DNA of 5,357 nt from Spirosomataceae bacterium. GTDB lineage: Bacteria > Bacteroidota > Bacteroidia > Cytophagales > Spirosomataceae. This document shows positions 1 through 5,357 of the stretch, piece after piece (the first letter of the stretch is position 1; each line of letters opens with the position of its first letter). The position numbers and the translations under genes are program-made. Below the pieces are notes generated by a model. The model was given only the letters and a program-made list of their open reading frames with translations, was not told the DNA's origin and ran no database searches. The stretch covers positions 11,041 to 16,397 of the forward strand of contig JANQUM010000389.1 of assembly GCA_030731175.1 (NCBI GenBank). Reading direction: 5' to 3'.

Positions 1-109
1 CTTATCAATAATATCTATCCGTTTGAAAATATAGTAGTGATTTCTAAACACATAACTAATAAATTCGTTATTTGTATTATCTGATAACTTATAACTCAAA
101 ACATAATCT

Positions 110-2986
110 ATGAAAATCTCTTACACCCGTTTTTTATCATGGACAATGGCAGCGGGAATCCTGCTTACGTCATTTGCCCCAACTGAGGCTGTTGCCCAGC
201 GGAAAAAGAAGAACAAAAAAGAAAAGGTAGAACAAGCCATGGAAACCGTAAAGGTTGCCGTTGCCGAAGTTAAACTTCCTGATCCCAAGAAAGTGGCTTC
301 TGTTGAAGGAATTACCGAATACCAGCTTGATAACGGCATGAAAGTGTTGCTGTTTCCTGATCAATCGCAGCAGACAATCACCGTAAACATTACTTACTTG
401 GTGGGTTCTCGCCACGAAGGTTACGGCGAAACCGGCATGGCTCACTTATTAGAGCACATGGTTTTCAAAGGCTCGCCGAAGCATCCGAACATTCCAGCGG
501 AACTTTCGGAGCGTGGAGCAAGACCAAACGGAACAACGTGGCTAGACAGAACCAACTACTTTGAAACCTTCGCCGCCAACGACGACAACCTTAACTGGGC
601 GTTGAGTTTGGAATCTGACCGCATGGTAAATTCATTTATCAAAAAGGAAGATTTAGAAAGCGAATACTCTGTGGTAAGAAATGAGTTTGAAATTGGGGAA
701 AATGATCCCGGCGGTGTTTTGATGGAGCGGATTATTTCGGCGGGTTACATTTGGCACAACTACGGAAACTCAACCATTGGCTCACGTAAAGATATTGAGC
801 GGGTTCCGATTCAAAACTTACAAGCATTTTACAAGAAGTATTACCAGCCGGATAACGCAGTGCTTTTGGTTGCGGGAAAATTTGATCCAGCCAAAACGTT
901 GAAAATGATCAACGAATACTTCGGGACGATTCCTCGCCCGGAACGCAAACTACAACAAACTTATACCTCTGAGCCTACGCAAGACGGCGAGCGTTTTGTG
1001 GAACTTCGCCGAGTAGGAGATGTACAGTATTTGGGTGCCATGTATCATATTGCTCCGGGTGCACACCCAGACTACGCTCCGGTTGATATTTTAGCCGATA
1101 TTTTGACCAACGAGCCCTCGGGTAAGATGTACAAAGCCTTGGTAGAAACTAAGCTAGCGTCATCACAGTTTGGTTATACCTTTGAGTTGAAAGAGCCGGG
1201 TTTGGCGTATTTTGGCGTGGAAGTCTTGAAAGACAAAGACATTGATCCTACGAAGAAAGCTTTCTTAGCTACGTTGGATGCAGTACCAAGCATGGAGTTT
1301 TCTAAAGAAGAAGTGGAGCGGGCAAAAGCCAAATCTTTAAAGCGATTTGAACTAATTTCCCGCAACTCAGAAGTTCTCGGAAAAGTATTGAGCGAATACA
1401 TTGCCCAAGGAGACTGGAGATTGATTTATTTATCACGTGATGCCGTTGAGAAAGTAACAGTGGAAGACGTAAAACGAGTTGCGGCTTATTACTTCAAGCC
1501 AGCCAACCGTACTTACGGGCAGTTTATTCCAACCGCCGAGCCAGACAGAGTGGACGTGCCAGAAGCTCCGAACGTAGAAGAGTTGGTAGCAAATTATAAA
1601 GGTCGTGCGGCGGTTGCGGAAGGTGAAGTATTTGATCCTTCTCCAGCAAATATCGAAAGCCGCGTGAACCGTGGCGAATTTGCGAACGGAATGGAATACG
1701 CTTTTCTTCCAAAAACAACTCGTGGAAATACCGTTTCGGCGAATATTACGCTCCGCATGGGAACGCAGGAGAGCCTTTCAAACAAAGGAATGACGGATAA
1801 TTTAACTGCTTCTATGCTGATGCGTGGTTCAAAAGCGTTGAGCCGTCAGGCAATTAAAGATTCATTGGATAAACTAAAAGCTCAGGCGTTTGTGTTTGGT
1901 GGTGGAAATTCGGTAAGTGCTGTAATTAGTACAACACGCGAGAACCTGCCAACGGCAATCCGTTTAGTAGCCGACGTGATGAAAAATCCGGCGTTTGATG
2001 TGGAGGAATTTGATAAGTTGAAAGACGAGCAAAAAGCTCAGATCGAATCTCAGAAAAGTGATCCTCAGTCGTTAGCATTGACCGAGTTCAGACGTACCAT
2101 GAACCCGTACCCAAAAACGGACGTGCGTTACACCCCAACGATGGATGAAAGTCTTGAAATGCTTGAAAAGGCTAACATCGAAAACCTGAAAGCTTTTCAT
2201 AAAGAGTTTTACGGAGCTTCAAACGCAACGGTTTCGGTAGTTGGAGATTTTGACGAAACAGAAATCAAGTCAATTGTTGAAAATGAGTTTGGTAGCTGGA
2301 AAAACGCCTCTCCGTTTGTGCGTATTGCCTCGCCTTACGTACCGATAGAAGCAACATCAAAAGCAATCAAAACGCCAGATAAAGCGAACGCCATGTTCCT
2401 TGCTGGAATACCGATGCCAATCAGCGACTCAAGCCCGGATTATATTCCGTTAATGGTTGGAAATTATATGCTTGGTGGTGGTTTCCTTAACTCTCGCCTC
2501 GCCACGCGTATTCGTCAGAAAGACGGATTGAGTTACGCCGTTGGTTCGCAATTGAGTGCCTCGGCTCAGGATGAGAACGGAACGTTCTTGACTTACGCCA
2601 TGTACGCTCCTGAAAACGCCGCGAAACTTGAAATTGCCTTTGAAGAAGAGCTAAACCGTGTTCGGAACGAAGGTTTTACGGAGGAAGAATTGAAAGCCGC
2701 TCGTGATGGTTATATGCAAAGCCTGCAGGTTGGACGTGCAAAAGACAACGAGCTTTCTGGAAAACTGAACAACTATTTGTACATCGACCGCACAATGGAA
2801 TTTGACTCAAACATGGAAGAACGAATCAAAAGCTTGACCGTTGAGCAAATCAATACGGCGTTCAGAAAGTACATTGACCCGGCGAAAGTTGTGAAAATCA
2901 AAGCCGGAGATTTTGATAAAAAGCCCGTTGAAAAAGTAGAAGAAAAATCTGGCGGTGCTGGAGTTTCGTCTGACGGCGGTAATTGA
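110..2986 (+). CDS. Secreted two-domain M16 family zinc metallopeptidase (insulinase/pitrilysin type)
   Basis: This is a complete gene of 958 codons ending in TGA. Seen: residues 1-29 form a signal peptide (hydrophobic stretch about 9-23, likely cleavage after A27-V28-A29), with no lipobox cysteine. A very basic segment follows (31-39, mostly K and R). The N-terminal M16 half spans about 70-480 and carries the inverted zinc motif HLLEH: H112 and H116 are zinc ligands, E115 is the catalytic base, and E192 is the third ligand, 76 residues after H116 as the family expects. The second half (about 520-930) has lost HxxEH at the matching place (around 561-573) but keeps R802 and Y809 with the R-x6-Y spacing that helps bind substrate in active M16 enzymes. 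This is the usual one-active, one-inactive clamshell design, and the length suits fused two-copy bacterial M16 proteins. Inferred role: degradation of peptides in the periplasm; the substrate is unknown. The ATG at 110 is chosen because the signal peptide starts there. No clear Shine-Dalgarno sequence or TAnnTTTG promoter is visible in bases 1-109. It converges on the YceI-like gene. Confidence 0.95.
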   Translation: MKISYTRFLSWTMAAGILLTSFAPTEAVAQRKKKNKKEKVEQAMETVKVAVAEVKLPDPKKVASVEGITEYQLDNGMKVLLFPDQSQQTITVNITYLVGSRHEGYGETGMAHLLEHMVFKGSPKHPNIPAELSERGARPNGTTWLDRTNYFETFAANDDNLNWALSLESDRMVNSFIKKEDLESEYSVVRNEFEIGENDPGGVLMERIISAGYIWHNYGNSTIGSRKDIERVPIQNLQAFYKKYYQPDNAVLLVAGKFDPAKTLKMINEYFGTIPRPERKLQQTYTSEPTQDGERFVELRRVGDVQYLGAMYHIAPGAHPDYAPVDILADILTNEPSGKMYKALVETKLASSQFGYTFELKEPGLAYFGVEVLKDKDIDPTKKAFLATLDAVPSMEFSKEEVERAKAKSLKRFELISRNSEVLGKVLSEYIAQGDWRLIYLSRDAVEKVTVEDVKRVAAYYFKPANRTYGQFIPTAEPDRVDVPEAPNVEELVANYKGRAAVAEGEVFDPSPANIESRVNRGEFANGMEYAFLPKTTRGNTVSANITLRMGTQESLSNKGMTDNLTASMLMRGSKALSRQAIKDSLDKLKAQAFVFGGGNSVSAVISTTRENLPTAIRLVADVMKNPAFDVEEFDKLKDEQKAQIESQKSDPQSLALTEFRRTMNPYPKTDVRYTPTMDESLEMLEKANIENLKAFHKEFYGASNATVSVVGDFDETEIKSIVENEFGSWKNASPFVRIASPYVPIEATSKAIKTPDKANAMFLAGIPMPISDSSPDYIPLMVGNYMLGGGFLNSRLATRIRQKDGLSYAVGSQLSASAQDENGTFLTYAMYAPENAAKLEIAFEEELNRVRNEGFTEEELKAARDGYMQSLQVGRAKDNELSGKLNNYLYIDRTMEFDSNMEERIKSLTVEQINTAFRKYIDPAKVVKIKAGDFDKKPVEKVEEKSGGAGVSSDGGN

Positions 2987-3065
2987 TTTCTTTATTAGAT
3001 TGGCGATACGAGAATGGAGAAATTATAACTTCTTTAATGTCGTAATCAGTTGATCTAAATTTTAT

Positions 3066-3105
3066 AAAAAAAGCGGCGTCCCTTGATTGGGATGCCGCTT
3101 TTTTT
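3066..3105. terminator. Bidirectional rho-independent terminator between convergent genes
   Basis: The core stem pairs 3073-3082 (GCGGCGTCCC) with 3089-3098 (GGGATGCCGC) around the 6-base loop TTGATT. It has one G-U wobble when transcribed from the plus strand and one A-C mismatch from the minus strand. Seven A (3066-3072) and seven T (3099-3105) flank it symmetrically, so each strand has a U tract after the hairpin. It lies 80 bases after the peptidase stop codon and touches the YceI-like stop codon, so it should end both transcripts. The plus-strand version should be slightly the stronger, because its stem is unbroken. Confidence 0.93.
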
Positions 3106-3658
3106 ATTCCACCACAAAATTCATCGCAAATTTTATATCAATATTGTCATCGGCCTTTAGTCCTAAAAGACTTGGCGGCTGTAATTTAAAATCAGTTAAT
3201 TTTATCGAAAATTTCCCTTTTACGCTCAGTTGATTTTTTACAAGAACCTGCGTTGCCGCGAATTTAATCGGATGTGTAACTCCATGAAACGTCAATAAAC
3301 CCACAATTATCAAAGTATTATCGAGCAAAGAAATATCATCCGCAACGAATTTCACAACCGGGAACAAATTGCTGTCCAACATCTTAAATGCGTTTTTGTT
3401 CCGCATTTTTATATTACTATCAAAGCTAATAATGATTGCTTCGGCTTCTACAGATTTTATTTTTCGGTTTGCTGCATCGTATTCAATTGAGCAGTTAAAC
3501 TCGTCGCTGTCGCCCGTCCAGTCGTGCAGTGGGTTTTTCATCGTGTAGGTTAACGTCGAGGAAAAGCTCTCTGCTTTAATATATTTGGTTTGAGCGTTAA
3601 CTGATAGCGTCATCAGTAGTAGAAGTAAACTCGTGTAAATTGACGGTTTATAGTTCAT
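3104..3658 (-). CDS. Secreted YceI-like (polyisoprenoid-binding, lipocalin-like) protein
   Basis: This is a complete gene of 184 codons with a TAA stop. Seen: a signal peptide at residues 1-22 (leucine-rich core 11-16, likely cleavage after V20-N21-A22) and one cysteine (C56), which is not at the cleavage site, so it is not a lipoprotein. The mature part is made of short beta-strand-like segments. Family hallmarks are NPLHDWTGDS near 42-51, FPVVKFVADDI at 99-109, GLLTFHGVTHPIKF at 120-133 (the most diagnostic stretch) and a C-terminal block of strands from about 147 to 182 containing SIKLTDFKL. The length matches the family (about 170-200 residues). Known of the family: YceI proteins form an extended beta-barrel that binds isoprenoid or other amphiphilic chains in the periplasm; many have no defined role. 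Inferred: the ligand here is some envelope lipid or quinone-like molecule. No enzymatic residues are claimed. The ATG at 3658-3656 is chosen because the signal peptide begins there. Upstream lie 594 bases of repeat-rich spacer, and no convincing promoter could be picked. Confidence 0.9.
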   Translation of the reverse strand: MNYKPSIYTSLLLLLMTLSVNAQTKYIKAESFSSTLTYTMKNPLHDWTGDSDEFNCSIEYDAANRKIKSVEAEAIIISFDSNIKMRNKNAFKMLDSNLFPVVKFVADDISLLDNTLIIVGLLTFHGVTHPIKFAATQVLVKNQLSVKGKFSIKLTDFKLQPPSLLGLKADDNIDIKFAMNFVVE

Positions 3659-3810
3659 GCAAATAATGTAAATTATTTCGTCGGAGTAAATGTGTACTCG
3701 TTTGAATCATTTACGAAATTTGAATGTATTTAGCTTTCCTTCTCTAAAAGCGAAATTTATCTCTATCAGACTTAATAATTTGACGCCTGATGCAGTAGTA
3801 AATGTATTAT

Positions 3811-3827
3811 TTCAGTAAAGAACTGAA
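3811..3827. repeat. Perfect 6-base inverted repeat
   Basis: TTCAGT (3811-3816) and ACTGAA (3822-3827) are perfect reverse complements around the loop AAAGA. The repeat sits just left of the larger palindrome at 3841-3892. It could be a small RNA hairpin or a protein-binding site; on its own it could also arise by chance in AT-rich DNA. Confidence 0.4.
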
Positions 3828-3840
3828 CTATGAAGTGCAG

Positions 3841-3892
3841 AACCACGGAGGGAGGGATATTATACATTCATTAATGTCACCACTTCGTGGTT
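3841..3892. repeat. Long nested inverted repeat with alternative pairings
   Basis: The outer arms AACCACGGAG (3841-3850) and CTTCGTGGTT (3883-3892) pair over ten positions with one G-U wobble. Inside, ACATT (3864-3868) and AATGT (3873-3877) form a perfect stem around CATT. The right arm can also fold on itself as ACCAC-TTC-GTGGT (3879-3891), or pair with GAAGTG at 3832-3837 through CACTTC (3881-3886). These three uses of the same bases exclude one another. The element lies about 180-230 bases upstream of the YceI-like start codon. A mobile-repeat remnant and a structured leader are both possible; no coding content is seen. Confidence 0.65.
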
Positions 3893-3932
3893 TTAACATT
3901 TGTCGATAAATATATGTTGCTACAATCATTTC

Positions 3933-3945
3933 ATCCTTTCAGGAT
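3933..3945. repeat. Small palindrome with triloop
   Basis: ATCCT (3933-3937) and AGGAT (3941-3945) are perfect reverse complements around TTC; on the minus strand the loop reads GAA. It has the same geometry as the hairpins at 3879-3891 and 4191-4203. From memory, and unverified, sequences of the form ATCCTGAAAGGAT recur between genes in Bacteroidota genomes. Confidence 0.5.
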
Positions 3946-4046
3946 TTAATTAATGACTTTGCCCTTGATTCACATTTATGTTTAATAACAGAATTTTTAT
4001 TTAAATAGTTGATTTATAGCGTATTAAATTTTGGCTAATGAAGATT

Positions 4047-4203
4047 GCCATCGGCTCATAAATAGTACAAAGTTGTATTTTAATTAGTCAAAAGTTCTGT
4101 GTTGACGAACAAATAAAAGAGCCATCGGCTTGTAAATAGTATAACAGTGGATTTTAATCCACCGTAAACTATCAGCGAGTAAGCTACCGAGAGCCATCGG
4201 CTC
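4047..4203. repeat. Diverged tandem repeat, period 72-74 bases, two units plus a third partial copy
   Basis: GCCATCGGCT occurs exactly three times, at 4047-4056, 4121-4130 and 4193-4202. The first two copies extend to a 24-base match (4047-4070 and 4121-4144) with 21 identities, both carrying TAAATAGTA. A further shared 8-mer, ATTTTAAT, lies at the same offset in each unit (4077-4084 and 4151-4158). The rest of the units has diverged. The third copy is the most symmetric: GAGCC-ATC-GGCTC at 4191-4203. The array begins about 50 bases past the transporter stop codon. It is too degenerate and too few in copy number to be a CRISPR array. A REP-like or other intergenic repeat is the likeliest explanation. 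Confidence 0.75.
4147..4162. repeat. Perfect hairpin inside the second tandem unit
   Basis: GTGGATT (4147-4153) and AATCCAC (4156-4162) are exact reverse complements with TT between them; as RNA this would fold as six pairs around TTTA. The equivalent place in the first unit (4073-4088) keeps the central ATTTTAAT but has lost the arms. The hairpin is therefore either a gain in one unit or decay in the other. Confidence 0.6.
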
Positions 4204-4252
4204 GACACATATTTTGTATCATTAAATTGCCACGTCTTATAGCCCAATGCTC

Positions 4253-5357
4253 TTACGCCGCTGGCTTATCAATCGCTTTCCTCGCCTGTCTTTTATCCAA
4301 TGTCATTAGAAATGATGGCAATAAAATCAGGTTAGAAATCATGCCAATCAGTAACGTAACTGATACCAATAAGCCAAGGAAAACCGTTCCTTTAAAACCC
4401 GAAGCGATGAAAATTCCGAAACCAAAGAAGAGAATAATTGCCGTATAGAACATACTAATTCCGGTGTAGCGAATAGTCTCGGTGACGGCTTCGCCTATGG
4501 TTTTTCCGTTCAGAATTTCCTCTTTGTATTTAGTTAAAAAATATATTGTTCCGTCGGAGGCAATACCAAATGCAATGCTGAAAATAAGCGTGGTGGAGGG
4601 TTTCAACGGAATGCCAAAATAGCCCATAATTCCCGCGGTAATTATTAAGGGAATAACACTCGGAATTGTCTAGATTAGAATTGTACGGAAATTGAGAAAC
4701 TGAGTTGCCATCACCAAGCAAACCAGTATGATAGCAAGCAGGGTACTATCGCGTAAATTGGTCAATAAATAGTCATTCCCCTTCGTAAAAACCACGCCGT
4801 TTCCGGTCAGTTCGGCATCTACTTGGTATTCTTCGGGCAGCCATTCTCCGGCAACTTGATCATAGTTGAAAATCGTATCAATTTTTGCTTGCAGCGTATC
4901 AATTAATTCGCCCATGCGTATCGTTCCGGCATCCGTTGCCTGGAAACTAACACGGGTATATCGCCTAGTGCTGTCCACAAAGGCACTGAATTGTGATTCT
5001 TTTCCGGTTACATTTCCTTGATAATCAGTTAGTTTACGTAATTCTAACGCTCCGGGTAAGCGGTAGTATTTTGCTTCGCCGCCGCGATACCCCTGATACA
5101 CAAACTTGATAGCTTCAACAATCGAAACTGGTTTTGTAAATTCAGGATATTGGGCAAATTCCCGCTGCATCATTTTTATTTGATTTAATAATTCGGGGTC
5201 AGTGATGCCGTTTTCTCGTCGGGTATCAATTTCTACTTCAATTGGTACAACGCCGTGAAAATGCTTTTCGATAAACTTCAAATCCTTGTAGATTCGGTCT
5301 TCTTCGGGCAAGTCATCCACCACGTAGCCGATGGCTTTTATTTGGGTCATGCCGTAC
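4253..5357 (-). pseudogene. C-terminal half of an RND/MMPL-family membrane transporter, interrupted by an in-frame TAG and cut by the window edge
   Basis: The frame is open to the right edge, so the true start lies outside; the ATG at 5350-5348 is an internal methionine. Visible are 366 residues plus one TAG at 4672-4670. The stretch from the edge to about 4780 is the second periplasmic domain. Next come a membrane segment (STLLAIILVCLVMATQF), the TAG, and four more segments starting at TIPSVIPLIITAGIMGYFGI. The third visible segment carries GIASDGTIYFLTKY, which matches the conserved RND segment with its acidic residue; that aspartate (codon 4555-4553) is intact. The end (LPSFLMTLDKR) is typical of the family. 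The TAG falls between two membrane segments, where relatives usually read like LISLIPN. Reading through it keeps the same frame, so this is one substitution and not a frameshift. Known of the family: export of lipids, hydrophobic compounds or drugs, driven by protons. Without readthrough, the product would lose its last four membrane segments. A sequencing error is also possible. The substrate is unknown. Confidence 0.82.
4670..4672 (-). other. In-frame amber (TAG) codon inside the transporter frame
   Basis: The minus strand reads R-T-I-L-I, then TAG, then T-I-P-S-V-I-P with no change of frame. Sequence on both sides matches the RND family well, so the stop looks recent. A TCG serine codon is one base away and would restore the usual family wording, but the ancestral codon cannot be known from here. 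The next methionine is at 4627-4625, inside a membrane segment, and has no convincing ribosome-binding site. None of the three genes in the window uses TAG as its natural stop (they end in TGA, TAA and TAA). Confidence 0.9.

Larger units (their letters stand above)
3659..4252. other. 594-base gene-free spacer rich in short palindromes and a diverged tandem repeat
   Basis: No plausible protein gene is visible on either strand. The stretch is AT-rich and separates the stop codon of the RND-type transporter from the start of the YceI-like gene, both on the minus strand, so it holds the 3' flank of one and the 5' leader or promoter of the other. It contains at least five inverted repeats (3811-3827, 3841-3892 with a nested hairpin at 3864-3877, 3933-3945, 4147-4162 and 4191-4203) and three copies of GCCATCGGCT spaced 74 and 72 bases apart. 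The first about 120 bases before the YceI-like gene (3659-3780) show nothing beyond AT-rich sequence. No hairpin with a T tract follows the transporter gene. The mix of small palindromes suggests accumulated interspersed repeat elements (REP-like) rather than a single regulatory RNA, but this is inference. Confidence 0.75.

Noticed and set aside
67..74. GTTATTTG as a Bacteroidota -7 promoter box (TAnnTTTG) for the peptidase gene
   Set aside because: The TA half does not match and there is no TTG-type -33 element at the right distance upstream; too weak to annotate.
121..445. Minus-strand reading frames across the start of the peptidase gene
   Set aside because: Their sequences (phenylalanine-rich runs opposite the lysine-rich stretch) are what the complement of the real gene would give.
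3752..3759. TAAATTTC on the minus strand as the -7 box of the YceI-like gene
   Set aside because: One mismatch to TAnnTTTG and no -33 TTG element upstream; in such AT-rich DNA this is expected by chance.
3879..3895. ACCACTTCGTGGT followed by TTTT as a plus-strand terminator
   Set aside because: The stem is only five pairs, the T run is four and broken by AA, and no plus-strand gene precedes it; the 3066-3105 hairpin already ends the only plus-strand transcript.
4047..4203. Regularly spaced repeats as a CRISPR array
   Set aside because: Only three short cores exist, the repeats diverge strongly outside the core, the intervals themselves share sequence (ATTTTAAT at the same offset), and no cas genes are visible.
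4227..4448. A 73-codon plus-strand reading frame
   Set aside because: It lies antisense to the well-supported transporter C-terminus and has no recognisable features of its own; a shadow frame.
4253..4627. A separate small membrane protein starting at the ATG at 4627
   Set aside because: It is the in-frame continuation of the transporter after the TAG, the methionine lies within a membrane segment, and no convincing ribosome-binding site precedes it.
4670..5350. A complete 226-residue protein starting at the ATG at 5350
   Set aside because: The frame stays open to the window edge, and the sequence begins in the middle of an RND periplasmic domain, so the methionine is internal.

Overview
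The window looks like chromosomal DNA from a member of the Bacteroidota, possibly of Cytophagales type. This is an inference from four things: the protein families present, the poor Shine-Dalgarno sequences, the moderately AT-rich coding DNA with very AT-rich spacers, and protein styles I recognise from that phylum. No rRNA, tRNA, CRISPR array, transposase or phage gene is visible.

Layout. A complete plus-strand gene (110-2986) encodes a secreted, two-domain M16 zinc metallopeptidase. It converges on a complete minus-strand gene (3658-3104) for a secreted YceI-like lipid-binding protein. A strong symmetric hairpin with A and T tracts (3066-3105) lies between them and can terminate both transcripts; it overlaps the YceI stop codon. 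Then comes a 594-base gene-free stretch (3659-4252) full of short inverted repeats and a diverged tandem repeat with a period of 72-74 bases. The right end (4253-5357, minus strand) is the C-terminal half of an RND/MMPL-type membrane transporter. It runs off the window edge and is interrupted by a single in-frame TAG at 4672-4670.

Functionally, the M16 peptidase and the YceI protein both carry signal peptides and would act in the periplasm or cell envelope. The RND protein is an inner-membrane transporter, so all three genes concern the envelope. Nothing shows that they work as one pathway. The two minus-strand genes are too far apart to call an operon with confidence.

I see no clear new multi-gene system here. 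The points most worth a second look are the lone amber codon in an otherwise well-conserved transporter frame, and the cluster of small palindromes in the spacer, three of which share one geometry (5-base arms around a 3-base loop).
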